NCBI RefSeq assembly: GCF_004766125.1
Contig: NZ_SJSA01000001.1
Location: 310,001 to 374,000 of the forward strand
Reading direction: 5' to 3'
Source: Duncaniella freteri
GTDB lineage: Bacteria; Bacteroidota; Bacteroidia; Bacteroidales; Muribaculaceae
DNA: 64,000 nucleotides
Shown here: piece by piece, positions 45,398 to 54,547 of the stretch
Numbering within the stretch: the stretch's first letter is position 1
Layout of the letters: the number at the start of each line of letters is the position of its first letter
The notes under the pieces: model-generated
The model's database searches: none
What the model saw: the letters and a program-made list of their open reading frames with translations, nothing else
What the model was told of the DNA's origin: nothing
Program-made: the position numbers and the translations under genes

Positions 45398-47800
45398 TCA
45401 CTCATCAACATCACGGACACAACGCACAGGACCAGCAAACGCACGGCGTGTGGACTCATAGCCTGACTCAAACGGCAATGCCGCCGATGCGTTATGTATG
45501 TGGAAACAGTTGACTGTGCCATCGGTACTCGGAGTCGAGGTATGATAGTTGCCGCAATTGCCGTTACGCCTCATGGTACCGTTGCTGTTTCGGAATCCAT
45601 TGCTCGGGAAGTAGACGGTAGGACCACCCTTCCACTTCTGCACATAGATCTTATGACCGTATATACCTGACTGGAACGTTCCGTTCACTCGACTTGTAGC
45701 GTTAGACCCCCAACCAGAATTCTTACCGTCGGACGTAAACGAAAGCCACATGTCGGCAGGGGGCACCATCCATCCGGCAGGACACGGATCGAACAGCGAC
45801 TTCTCTTTGGCTCCGTTATCGCTCAGCCATCCGTCGACTGCCATCTTTCCTACGTCCAGCCATTCTTCGCCCTTTTTATGCACACAAAATTTCTCCTTTG
45901 CTTCAGAAAAAGGCTTGCCGCCCCAAAGCGTATCCTTTCCACCCCAATACCAGTCACCATTGTTGACCCAGGAGGCAGGCTGACGCCAGCTATCACTACT
46001 CATCGCACCGGACGAAGTCTCGGTATTTGTAGCTCCGAGAAACACTGTAGGATGCTTAAGGACATAGGGTATATTTCCGATATCCGAATTTGTCTTTCGA
46101 TAGTCAAACAGCTCTCCGCAGTTCTCCCTACCGCCGTCGGTAGTCATCTTGATCTCTTTGTTGGCATTGTCAGTGATCAAACCCACACTCGTCTTAGTAA
46201 ACATATAGGCTCCTGATGACTGATTATCAATCATCCATCCGATAGGGAAAGGGTCCTTACGCCCCCATTGGTACACAGCTCCATATCCCATTCTGCCGGT
46301 CTTTGTAGCACTATGGGCTCCGAGATTGCACTGCATGAGCGAACGGCCTTTGACCTTACGGCCCTCAGATACTTTTATGCCGTTGCTGTCCCATGCGAAA
46401 GTATTGTAGGGAACCGCCTTTGACAGTTTGGCAGGCATCTCGTTATTTACCCACACATGCCATGACCATACGATATCACCCTTGGCATTGTATCCGGCTA
46501 TTACAGCATTTCCGGCTGTGCTCCTGGACCTGACATGCACGCGGTTGTACCTGTCGAGATACACCCTGTCGCCCTTGCTGTTGTCGCCTATCACGTTAAC
46601 CTCCTGCCAGAGCACCTCTACTTTAGTGAATTCCTTGTCAGGATCACCTTTTTTCACATAGTCACTGTACACCCATCCTCCGCCTTTCTCCGTGCGGTTG
46701 TAGGGGTCGAACATGATGGAGTCGTTAAAAGCCAGAACGTAGCAGTTAGCCGGCGCGGCAAGCACACGGTCATCACGGCTCTCCGAATTGATGTTGAGCT
46801 TAATATTGTAGTTGTGATTGCGGCGCACATTGAAATCGTTAGTGTCGTTTGCTCCAAGATAGATGGTGTAAAGGAAGTTGGAGCCATTGGTCTCCGACGA
46901 TACAAACAGCTGAACATAGAGAGCCTTGTCGGGTGCCTCGTTATTCTTCAGTGCCGCATCTGTATTGGTGGTCTCGCCTCGACGATTGGCAGGCATATAG
47001 AAAGTGTATATCTCATCCGATGCGAGATTCTTATCGATAGAAACGGAGCGTACGGCAAAATCACCCTTTGGATAATTCTCTTCAATCGGAGTCTCCTCCA
47101 TACGCATCTTCTCAGGCATATTGTTGATGATCACACGTGTGACTTTCAATCCCTTGGCAGCATCGGCAGTGACGTATTTGAAACTGATCTTAGCCATCAT
47201 ACGTGTAAGGTGGATATCGATGGGAAGCAAATCGGTCTCCTTGCGTATGGTCTCCTTTACGTTACCCTCCATAAGCAGGTATTCATCCTTGCCCATCTCC
47301 ACATTATCCTCGGTGAAGGGGTATTCGTAGCCAACGAACTTCTCCACTGTGGAAAGGTCCTTTCCCTTTGCCCAATCGGGGTCGCAGGTGTTGGCAAGGA
47401 CATAGACGTAGCTGTCCTCCCCCTCGGCAAGACGGATGTTGAGCTTGCGGATCTCGGTGGAGGCAACCTCGTAATAGCGCGGGGCTATGAGCTGGTTGCC
47501 GATCGAGTCGAACTGGAACACCCAGATGTTCTTGATGGCCTCCTCGGCTGCCTGCTCAGGATCAGCAGGGGTGCCGGCATCACCGTCGGCCCTCGACACG
47601 ATGTCGTTGACAAGGGGCTTGCCGATTACCGACGGGGCATCGGCGTGCAGACGCAACGGCACTTCAATAGTAGCAGCGCGGTCTCCGGGCTGAGCAAATG
47701 GTGCATCCGACACATCAAGATCCGTATCAGAGCACGACATCATCACCGGCAACAGCAGCAATGAAATCAAGAAATTGAGAAATTTATCGATTGTCTTCAT
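45398..47800 (-). CDS. Modular fimbrial-type lipoprotein, paralog 2 (DUF4906-like)
   Basis: 800 residues with lipobox LPVMMSCSD (Cys about residue 23). Same plan as the two neighbouring copies: a shared N-terminal fimbrillin-like half (about residues 35-360), a linker with VWSWHVWVNNE, then the YQWGRKDPFPIGW and LFDPCPAGWMVPPADMW C-terminal module ending GPVRCVRDVDE. The segment 47164-47694 is nearly identical in DNA to 49591-50121 of paralog 3, silent positions included, indicating recent duplication or gene conversion. The C-terminal module between about residues 520 and 780 differs strongly from both siblings. Confidence 0.78.
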   Translation of the reverse strand: MKTIDKFLNFLISLLLLPVMMSCSDTDLDVSDAPFAQPGDRAATIEVPLRLHADAPSVIGKPLVNDIVSRADGDAGTPADPEQAAEEAIKNIWVFQFDSIGNQLIAPRYYEVASTEIRKLNIRLAEGEDSYVYVLANTCDPDWAKGKDLSTVEKFVGYEYPFTEDNVEMGKDEYLLMEGNVKETIRKETDLLPIDIHLTRMMAKISFKYVTADAAKGLKVTRVIINNMPEKMRMEETPIEENYPKGDFAVRSVSIDKNLASDEIYTFYMPANRRGETTNTDAALKNNEAPDKALYVQLFVSSETNGSNFLYTIYLGANDTNDFNVRRNHNYNIKLNINSESRDDRVLAAPANCYVLAFNDSIMFDPYNRTEKGGGWVYSDYVKKGDPDKEFTKVEVLWQEVNVIGDNSKGDRVYLDRYNRVHVRSRSTAGNAVIAGYNAKGDIVWSWHVWVNNEMPAKLSKAVPYNTFAWDSNGIKVSEGRKVKGRSLMQCNLGAHSATKTGRMGYGAVYQWGRKDPFPIGWMIDNQSSGAYMFTKTSVGLITDNANKEIKMTTDGGRENCGELFDYRKTNSDIGNIPYVLKHPTVFLGATNTETSSGAMSSDSWRQPASWVNNGDWYWGGKDTLWGGKPFSEAKEKFCVHKKGEEWLDVGKMAVDGWLSDNGAKEKSLFDPCPAGWMVPPADMWLSFTSDGKNSGWGSNATSRVNGTFQSGIYGHKIYVQKWKGGPTVYFPSNGFRNSNGTMRRNGNCGNYHTSTPSTDGTVNCFHIHNASAALPFESGYESTRRAFAGPVRCVRDVDE
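47164..47694 (-). repeat. Near-identical DNA block shared with 49591-50121
   Basis: 531 bases coding for the N-terminal part of paralog 2. By eye it differs from the copy at offset +2427 at only a handful of bases. Confidence 0.8.
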
Positions 47801-47827
47801 TTCAAAGATTACTTTTTCATTTTGCCA

Positions 47828-47853
47828 GTGAGTGAGCTGTCACACTCACTCAC
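47828..47853 (-). terminator. Hairpin between paralogs 3 and 2 (weak terminator or mRNA element)
   Basis: Perfect 9-base arms GTGAGTGAG/CTCACTCAC with an 8-base loop in the 78-base gap. There is no strong T-run, so it may be an RNA stability element rather than a terminator. Confidence 0.45.
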
Positions 47854-47878
47854 CGTAGATTCACACATATATCACCCT

Positions 47879-50227
47879 CTACTCCTCATCCACATCACGC
47901 ACACAGCGCACAGGTCCGCCAACAGCTCGTCCGGTGTAACCGTAATCGGTCTCAAACGGTGCCAAAGAACCTGGGGTGTGAAGATGGAGAATATTTACGC
48001 GTCCTCCCTTGGAGGCTGTAGATGTATGATAGTTACCACACATTCCGTTGCGCCATGGCTTGCCGCCCATAGTACGCAATCCCTGGCTCGGGAAGTATAC
48101 CCACTTGCCTTTACCCCATTCCTGCACATACATTCTGAATCCGCGGTAGGAAGTGTTGTCACCGCTGTGCATGGAGTTGATGTTGGAATATGAAGATGCA
48201 TTCAATCCATTTTTTGTGAAACCGAGCCACATGTCGCCCGGAGGCACCATCCACCCTGCCGGACAGGGATCGAAAATGGATTTCTCCTTGGCACCATTGT
48301 CGGTAAGCTCTATATTGGAAGATACGGTATACTTCTTTTCAGCTGAATCATAGGATGTGCCTCCCCACAGTAGATCATTATGCTCCCAATACCAGTCGGC
48401 ATCATTGATGTGATTGGCGGGAGAGGTATTATAAGAATCCCCTGCTTTCACCGTGCTGATAAAGTGAGTGGGATGCTCGGTCACATATTTGATCGAGCCG
48501 ATTTCGCGAGTGACTTTTTCAGTGCTGAACAGCTCTGTAGTGCTGACCCCGCCATCGGTAGTCATCTTTATGGGGTTGTACTCATTGTCGTAAAGAGTAC
48601 CGATGTTAGAACTGTTGTAGGCATAATATCCTGACGGATAATAATCGACTTTCCAACCGAGAGGGAACGGGTCCTTGCGCCCCCACTGATATACCGTGCC
48701 ATAGGTGCTGAGACCATATGATTCGGGATCAGCCGATTTAGCCCCGAGATTGCACTTCATAAGTGAACGCCCCTTCACAGTGCGCTTGTCATCACCAGCC
48801 TTGATACCGGATGAATCCCACTCGAATGTATAATAAGGCACTGCCTCGTCAAGATTGGCAGGCGACTCGTTGTTGATCCATATATGCCAGGACCACACGA
48901 TAGTGTCTACACTGTTGTATGCCGCTATCAGTGCGTTGCCAACGCTTGTGCCCGACTTGACATGTATGCGAGAATAGTCATCAATGTAGACCTTGTCATA
49001 ATCTTTATTGTTGCCGATCACTCCGGCCTCCTGCCAAAGGATCTTCACTTTGGCAATTTTTTTCTTAGGATCGCTCTTGTTGACGAAATCCGAGTACTTG
49101 AATCCGCCACCGGTCTCAGTGCGCGTATAGGGATCAAACATGATCTCATTGCCTGTGTTCATCACAAAGCAGTTGGCAGGAGCTGCAAGAACACGATCAT
49201 CGCGATTCTCCGATTTCAGATTCAAGGTGATATTGTAATTGTGGTTGCGGCACACATTATAGTCATTGGTATCATTGGCTCCAAGATAGATGGTGTAAAG
49301 GAAGTTGGAGCCATTGGTGCGCGATGTCACAAACAATTGCACATATAGAGCCTTGTCAGGTGCCTCGTTGTTCTTCAAGGAAGCATCTGTGTTGGCGGTC
49401 TCGCCTCGACGATTGGCAGGCATATAGAAAGTGTACAATTCCCCGGAAGCCAGCTTCTTGTCGATTGTCACCGAACGTGTTGCAAAGTCACCTGTAGGAT
49501 AATTCTCTTCAATCGGAGTCTCCTCCATACGCATCTTCTCAGGCATGTTATGGATGATCACACGTGTCACAATAAGGTTTTTGGCAGCTTCGGCAGTGAC
49601 GTATTTGAAACTGATCTTAGCCATCATACGTGTAAGGTGGATATCGATGGGAAGCAAATCGGTCTCCTTGCGTATGGTCTCCTTTACGTTACCCTCCATA
49701 AGCAGGTATTCATCCTTGCCCATCTCAACATTGTCCTCGGTGAAGGGGTATTCGTAGCCAACGAACTTCTCCACTGTGGAAAGGTCCTTTCCCTTTGCCC
49801 AATCGGGGTCGCAGGTGTTGGCAAGGACATAGACGTAGCTGTCCTCCCCCTCGGCAAGACGGATGTTGAGCTTGCGGATCTCGGTGGAGGCAACCTCGTA
49901 ATAGCGCGGGGCTATGAGCTGGTTGCCGATCGAGTCGAACTGGAACACCCAGATGTTCTTGATGGCCTCCTCGGCTGCCTGCTCAGGATCAGCAGGGGTG
50001 CCGGCATCACCGTCGGCCCTCGACACGATGTCGTTGACAAGGGGCTTGCCGATTACCGACGGAGCATCGGCGTGCAGACGCAACGGCACTTCAATGGTGG
50101 CAGCGCGGTCACCGGGAAGAACCATGCAGGCATCGGCATTATCCGCAAACCGGTCATCACTACATGATGATAATGCCAGGACAAGTGCCCCCAATACAAT
50201 TTTTGCAAGATGATTGGTCAGTCTCAT
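47879..50227 (-). CDS. Modular fimbrial-type lipoprotein, paralog 3 (DUF4906-like)
   Basis: 782 residues with lipobox LVLALSSCSD (Cys about residue 22). Its N-terminal fimbrillin-like half is almost identical to that of paralog 2. The C-terminal half has the same landmark motifs (YQWGRKDPFPLGW, WGGTSYDS, SIFDPCPAGWMVPPGDMW, GGPVRCVRDVDEE) embedded in different sequence. A terminator-like hairpin (50248-50280) separates it from the fimbrial lipoprotein gene upstream, so the three large paralogs are probably expressed at a lower level than the upstream genes. A tip-adhesin role is inferred from domain plan and position. Confidence 0.78.
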   Translation of the reverse strand: MRLTNHLAKIVLGALVLALSSCSDDRFADNADACMVLPGDRAATIEVPLRLHADAPSVIGKPLVNDIVSRADGDAGTPADPEQAAEEAIKNIWVFQFDSIGNQLIAPRYYEVASTEIRKLNIRLAEGEDSYVYVLANTCDPDWAKGKDLSTVEKFVGYEYPFTEDNVEMGKDEYLLMEGNVKETIRKETDLLPIDIHLTRMMAKISFKYVTAEAAKNLIVTRVIIHNMPEKMRMEETPIEENYPTGDFATRSVTIDKKLASGELYTFYMPANRRGETANTDASLKNNEAPDKALYVQLFVTSRTNGSNFLYTIYLGANDTNDYNVCRNHNYNITLNLKSENRDDRVLAAPANCFVMNTGNEIMFDPYTRTETGGGFKYSDFVNKSDPKKKIAKVKILWQEAGVIGNNKDYDKVYIDDYSRIHVKSGTSVGNALIAAYNSVDTIVWSWHIWINNESPANLDEAVPYYTFEWDSSGIKAGDDKRTVKGRSLMKCNLGAKSADPESYGLSTYGTVYQWGRKDPFPLGWKVDYYPSGYYAYNSSNIGTLYDNEYNPIKMTTDGGVSTTELFSTEKVTREIGSIKYVTEHPTHFISTVKAGDSYNTSPANHINDADWYWEHNDLLWGGTSYDSAEKKYTVSSNIELTDNGAKEKSIFDPCPAGWMVPPGDMWLGFTKNGLNASSYSNINSMHSGDNTSYRGFRMYVQEWGKGKWVYFPSQGLRTMGGKPWRNGMCGNYHTSTASKGGRVNILHLHTPGSLAPFETDYGYTGRAVGGPVRCVRDVDEE
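49591..50121 (-). repeat. Near-identical DNA block shared with 47164-47694
   Basis: The counterpart block in paralog 3. Differences I can see are scattered single bases such as CTCCACATTATCC versus CTCAACATTGTCC. Confidence 0.8.
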
Positions 50228-50247
50228 TATCTAAGGTTAAAAATAGA

Positions 50248-50280
50248 GAGGGTGTATCATCTGACTGATAATACACCCTC
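50248..50280 (-). terminator. Intra-locus terminator-like hairpin before the tip paralogs
   Basis: Perfect 10-base arms (50248-50257, 50271-50280), followed on the minus strand by CTCTATTTTTAACC. It lies between the fimbrial lipoprotein gene and paralog 3 and could reduce read-through into the large adhesin-like genes. Confidence 0.6.
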
Positions 50281-50287
50281 ACCTGCA

Positions 50288-51382
50288 TTATCCTATGGTA
50301 AAATCAAGTTCTTCAGACACTACCCATGGGTCAACTATAATATGACCCACCTTATCGGGATATACCGTTATGAAAATCTGGTAAAGATGACCGGCTTCGA
50401 ACCCCTTGAAACCGGATTCCTTCAGTAGTTCCGCCATATCGATCGGATACCAATCGTAGTCGGCACCACCTTTGAAGCGCAAACCTATCTCAAGACTCGC
50501 ATTGGTGTCGGTATGATATGTATAGAGTGTAGCCAGCGGGGCATTCTCCTTGACATTTCCCACAACCCAGTCACCGAAGAGCTCGTCCTCCTTAACAACA
50601 ACTGTCATCCGGTCGGAGACATCCGTAAACTTCGCTTCCACTATGCCTTCCACAGCAGGACGCGTGTGATCCCAATTGAGCCACGGTGATATATGGCTCA
50701 AGCGTATCGCGGCATCCACAACCCTTGTCTTCTCGGTCGAAAGACATCGGGCATGCAGATCCACACGCGCTATAGGATAGCTCAGCGGTATCTCCAGGTA
50801 TCCGGTCTTGCCGTCCTCGCTTATCACGTTTACGACATTATCGTAAAGCAGAAGCATACGGCCACTGTTCTGAACACCCTTGAGATAGTCTGCGCTAAGC
50901 GAAAGCTTCGGCACCAGACTGTCATAACGGTTGTAGACAGGCTTTATATTCCTCCACACTGTGTCACCTTTATAGGTCTTTACATTGCCAAACTCATCCA
51001 GTATCGGCTCATGACAGTCCACTGCAAGCAGATCGCGCAGAGCCTTGGTGGGGTTAGCCACTGCTATGATACGCTTATCACCTTCGGTGAGACGCAGAGA
51101 TGTCTTCATCTTGTCAGGGTCGATTTTCTCTCCACCCTCATATACGCCGTTCTCATCGTAAATCAGTACGATACCCTCATGTACCTTGAGATCGGTATGA
51201 AGACTGTCTTTGTCATCGGCAGCGGCACGTGAGCCTCTCACCTCGATAGTGACCACTATTTCATTGCCTTTGCCATCAGATGAGAAAGGCTCATCTGATG
51301 AGCAGGAGGCAGCAAACAGCATGGAAACCACACCGCAACAGACTACTGCAATTATATTATGCAATTTTCGGAACATTTCCAT
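50288..51382 (-). CDS. Fimbrillin-like lipoprotein, 364 aa
   Basis: A lipoprotein with lipobox SMLFAASCSSD (Cys about residue 27) and two fimbrillin-like beta domains (EIVVTIEVRGSRAA, GEIVLIYDENGVYEGGEK-type region, RIIAVANPTKALRDLL, then LEIPLSYPIARVDLHARC). It ends HLYQIFITVYPDKVGHIIVDPWVVSEELDF, the typical last-strand region of Bacteroidales fimbrillins (donor or acceptor strand). It is probably an accessory or tip-adaptor pilin. The stop lies 60 bases before paralog 3, with a hairpin between. It starts 6 bases after the FimB/Mfa2-like gene. Confidence 0.75.
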   Translation of the reverse strand: MEMFRKLHNIIAVVCCGVVSMLFAASCSSDEPFSSDGKGNEIVVTIEVRGSRAAADDKDSLHTDLKVHEGIVLIYDENGVYEGGEKIDPDKMKTSLRLTEGDKRIIAVANPTKALRDLLAVDCHEPILDEFGNVKTYKGDTVWRNIKPVYNRYDSLVPKLSLSADYLKGVQNSGRMLLLYDNVVNVISEDGKTGYLEIPLSYPIARVDLHARCLSTEKTRVVDAAIRLSHISPWLNWDHTRPAVEGIVEAKFTDVSDRMTVVVKEDELFGDWVVGNVKENAPLATLYTYHTDTNASLEIGLRFKGGADYDWYPIDMAELLKESGFKGFEAGHLYQIFITVYPDKVGHIIVDPWVVSEELDFTIG

Positions 51383-51388
51383 TCGTTT

Positions 51389-52258
51389 TTAAATGCTCGG
51401 GTAGACCGGCTTTGGTTTCCACCCGGGAAATTTGATTGAAATATTCGTGCCTGAAATGGCTATCAGAACATCGATCACCGCATCCTCCACCCCGGTAAGC
51501 TTTATACCGTGAGCGGCAATATATTCGGCAAGCTTGACTGATGCCACAAGAGTACCGGTAGCGGTATCATACACCTCAAGCACAGCGTCAGTGTCCTCGC
51601 TGAAGCGCGGCAGATGGGTGACAGCCTCATGACGACCTTCAGGAGTAGTGGTGAAGTCGGTCTGATAGTATCGCATGGGACCTACAGGATCGCCGGAGTT
51701 GGATATACCCGACGCGAACTCACCCATCTTTACCATGTACTTCGGTGTCTCGTCAAGCGATGATTGTATGTAGGTGTTCACAGTGACATGACCGGACTTG
51801 AACGGAATCTCCATCTCCTTACGTCCATCCAGATCATCGAGTTCGAACTCGATCTTACCTACAAAAATCTTGTCGAACGTATCCGGATTGTCACCGTCAA
51901 CGACCACCTTGCCATCAGTATACTTGTCCTGCGACTCAAGCTTGCAGTCATCATCGAGGTTGCCCCATGCGACCACAGTATACGAGCCTGTCTCCGGCAA
52001 GCGCAACTTCAGGCCCGGGAAGTCCTTGAGGCTGTCCTTGTCGATGGTCACCTGCGTCACCAGTTTGCCCTCGCTGTCGTAGACACAGACGGTCACGGAG
52101 GAGACATTATCAGCAAAGACATCATCCTTGCCGTCACCGAAATATTCGAACCGTATCACGGTGTTGTTGCACGCTCCGACATCGACCTCAGTAATGCAGG
52201 CCTGGCAGAGTAGCAACACGAATACCGGGACGAGGATTTTATATAATACTCTCGACAT
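51389..52258 (-). CDS. FimB/Mfa2-family fimbrial anchor lipoprotein
   Basis: A 289-residue lipoprotein (FVLLLCQACITEVD, Cys about residue 21). The sequence after the Cys (CNNTVIRFEYFGDGKDDVFADNVSSVTVCVYDSEGKLV) and GSYTVVAWGNLDDD are characteristic of the FimB/Mfa2 family, which anchors the pilus in the outer membrane and limits its length. It begins 9 bases after the major fimbrillin gene, as anchor genes usually do. Confidence 0.85.
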   Translation of the reverse strand: MSRVLYKILVPVFVLLLCQACITEVDVGACNNTVIRFEYFGDGKDDVFADNVSSVTVCVYDSEGKLVTQVTIDKDSLKDFPGLKLRLPETGSYTVVAWGNLDDDCKLESQDKYTDGKVVVDGDNPDTFDKIFVGKIEFELDDLDGRKEMEIPFKSGHVTVNTYIQSSLDETPKYMVKMGEFASGISNSGDPVGPMRYYQTDFTTTPEGRHEAVTHLPRFSEDTDAVLEVYDTATGTLVASVKLAEYIAAHGIKLTGVEDAVIDVLIAISGTNISIKFPGWKPKPVYPSI

Positions 52259-52267
52259 GAGGAAAGA

Positions 52268-53545
52268 TTAGATTTGTGGATACACTTTCTTGATAGTCCA
52301 GGGCTTGACAGTGAGCGTTACGTTCACTGAGATATCATTAGGCATGATCTTGTCGGAAAGATTCTGTGTGGTGATATCAAAATTCTGCACAGTGTAGACA
52401 TTTCCATTGTAGAACTGGATAGGCTCAGCCTCTGTATTGTGGTAATCCTCAACGAAACCATTGATGTTCAGATAACGAATACCTGCCTTTTCAGCCGGAA
52501 CACCATTTAAGATGTCATTCGCCGTCACATCGCGAAGCTGCATATCTCCGTTCTCATCCTTAAGGTACACTATAAGGTCGGAAACTTTCACGATCAGACG
52601 CAGACCGTAATGATCGTTATCATCACGTGCTTCATATTTGCCGAAGAAAGGATATGCCCACACTTTGCCCTCCTCGGTAGGATAGAAAACTTTGATCTCT
52701 TTAGTACCCTCAGAACCATCTTCATTAGTCACATTCACTGTCTCAGCGACACCTCTGATATCCTCATTTTTCAGGTAAGGATACTGAGTGTAGAAACGGT
52801 TAAGCTCTTCGGCCGCATTTTCGGTATCGTATTCCGGACCGGTCCAGAAATCGCGGTTGGAAATCTGGCTGATATACATCTGGGAATAAAAACCGGCAAG
52901 ATAAATACCATCCACCTTATATTGAATAATGTCAGGACCCGGGGTAATCTTTGCAATCTCCAGGCGTGCGCACATAGGCTTTAGCTCAAGCGATGCACTC
53001 ATGGAGTTCTGACCGGTAGAGGCGAGTTTCTTCATATCATAAAGTGCAACATGGCTCATATTGTCGGCATACTGGTTGCGCAACTGGATGACATGGTTGA
53101 GCACATCGTTGTGGAATCGGATTGTCCCATTATGGAACTCCTCAGCACTGAGTTCATCCTCTGTGACATTGGCTATGATGGCGACATTAGTGACATCACC
53201 AGGGATGCCTTCGAAAGTTTTGCCCTCACGGAGATCGTCAAGAAGTATGACATGATCGTTCTTAGGATCAACTTTTGCAGGATCTGTCACAATCTCATAG
53301 TGCTTGCGGATAGCTGACTTAGGAGTGCCGAAGATGATGAATCCATTGTGAAATTCGGTCACATCAGACTCGGTTTTAGGAGTCTCTGTCATACGTGACT
53401 CGGATGGCCCTACGACATTCACAAGGCGAATGAACACACGTCCTTCCGATGAGGCGACGCTATCAACTTCAGTTTCCTCAGAAGAGCAGGCGCACAATCC
53501 CAAAAGCATCGAGCCGGCTGCCAACATTGAAAAAATCTTTTTCAT
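52268..53545 (-). CDS. Major fimbrillin-like subunit (Mfa1/FimA type)
   Basis: A 425-residue lipoprotein precursor with lipobox LLGLCACSSEE (Cys about residue 20). Beta-rich domains include GRVFIRLVNVVGPSESRMTE, NVAIIANVTEDEL and SASLELKPMCARLEIAKITPG. The final strand NVTLTVKPWTIKKVYPQI resembles the C-terminal end of Mfa1-like stalk pilins; type V pilins are matured by a trypsin-like protease and assembled by strand exchange. Position before the anchor gene supports the stalk role. The 155-base gap upstream holds two palindromes (53590-53601, 53627-53644). Confidence 0.75.
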   Translation of the reverse strand: MKKIFSMLAAGSMLLGLCACSSEETEVDSVASSEGRVFIRLVNVVGPSESRMTETPKTESDVTEFHNGFIIFGTPKSAIRKHYEIVTDPAKVDPKNDHVILLDDLREGKTFEGIPGDVTNVAIIANVTEDELSAEEFHNGTIRFHNDVLNHVIQLRNQYADNMSHVALYDMKKLASTGQNSMSASLELKPMCARLEIAKITPGPDIIQYKVDGIYLAGFYSQMYISQISNRDFWTGPEYDTENAAEELNRFYTQYPYLKNEDIRGVAETVNVTNEDGSEGTKEIKVFYPTEEGKVWAYPFFGKYEARDDNDHYGLRLIVKVSDLIVYLKDENGDMQLRDVTANDILNGVPAEKAGIRYLNINGFVEDYHNTEAEPIQFYNGNVYTVQNFDITTQNLSDKIMPNDISVNVTLTVKPWTIKKVYPQI

Positions 53546-53626
53546 AAATTGTCGATTGATGATGTATTGTTTTTAATGTTCGATATTAGGCATTTAAATG
53601 CATGTCAATAAGTGGTCCCGAGAAAT

Positions 53627-53644
53627 AAAAGTTCCGGAACTTTT
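53627..53644 (-). terminator. 18-base palindrome upstream of the fimbrillin gene
   Basis: AAAAGTTCC directly joined to GGAACTTTT, a perfect palindrome with T-run ends, between the DUF3575 and fimbrillin genes. A shorter palindrome GCATTTAAATGC lies at 53590-53601. It could be a partial terminator, a processing site or an operator; the sequence does not decide. Confidence 0.45.
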
Positions 53645-53700
53645 GTCTGACATGAGTCAAAGGCTACTGCCAGATAAGAAAATTTACAACTTATTTTTTA

Positions 53701-54423
53701 TCAGAAACGCCATGAAAGATTCAGCGCGAATCCTGAAAGCACAAACTTATGCTCGCCAAATCTTTGGCACAAACAACGATCGCCCGTACCATTGTAGACG
53801 TACTTGTTAATGTTGGTGGAACGATATCCCGCACGCACGTTGAACTCTACGGCAAGACCTTTCCACACCGGATATAGATAACCGGCTGAGAGACCAGTAC
53901 CCCAGAAGTGCCCTGTGTATTTACGTTCGGTGTCGATGTCGTTATAATCACCGAGCTGTCCGTAAACTCCACCGAAGAAACCCTTGAAGGTAGAATCCTT
54001 ACGGAACCAGTAGCGAGGCTCAGCAACATAAGATGTGAATCCCTGGAACTTCTCCCCTCCACCATAATGATGTTCGCTATAGGCTGCTGTCAGCTTTACT
54101 GAGAATTGTTTTTTGAAATAAAATTCCCCATAGATATTGGCACCCCATGTGGTGTACTTAAGATCAGGCATCACGCCGATCCATTCAAGAATATTGGTTC
54201 CTACGTTCCATTTAGGATACTCGACAATCCTGGATGGAATTGTATCGGTAGTCATGGTATCGGCATATCCCTTTGCCGCTGCGGTATCTGCTGCCGGCAA
54301 TTCGACGACCGGATCAACTTCGGTGAATAACTCACCAGCCTCTGTCTTAATCGTAGAGAGAACGATGCAAGCAAAACAAGAGGCAATTGTCATTCCTTTC
54401 AAAAATGAATGATTAGAGTGCAT
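53701..54423 (-). CDS. DUF3575 outer-membrane protein of the fimbrial locus
   Basis: A 240-residue protein with a signal peptide (MTIASCFACIVLSTIKTEAG). A beta-barrel-like body follows with alternating aromatic strands: KWNVGTNILEWIGVMPDLKYTTWGANIYGEFYF, AEPRYWFRKDSTFKGFFGGVYG, ending FALNLSWRF, which terminates in Phe like many outer-membrane barrels. DUF3575 proteins commonly head Bacteroidales fimbrial operons. The exact role (assembly or surface exposure) is not known. Confidence 0.82.
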   Translation of the reverse strand: MHSNHSFLKGMTIASCFACIVLSTIKTEAGELFTEVDPVVELPAADTAAAKGYADTMTTDTIPSRIVEYPKWNVGTNILEWIGVMPDLKYTTWGANIYGEFYFKKQFSVKLTAAYSEHHYGGGEKFQGFTSYVAEPRYWFRKDSTFKGFFGGVYGQLGDYNDIDTERKYTGHFWGTGLSAGYLYPVWKGLAVEFNVRAGYRSTNINKYVYNGTGDRCLCQRFGEHKFVLSGFALNLSWRF

Positions 54424-54547
54424 AATGTTTTAATTACCTATAAATTTGTCACCAATAGTAGAGAATGTACAAGTCTATATTATTCTCGTAAAGTAAGATA
54501 TAAGGCTACTTGCTTTATCAGCAGTCTCTATCCTCAAAAATCGGATG

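Noticed and set aside
46535..47764. 409-codon open frame on the plus strand opposite the paralog 2 adhesin gene
   Set aside because: It is the antisense shadow of a well-supported gene. The same frame is open opposite paralog 3 because the DNA is nearly identical, there is no recognisable domain, and the composition is what an antisense reading of this codon usage gives.
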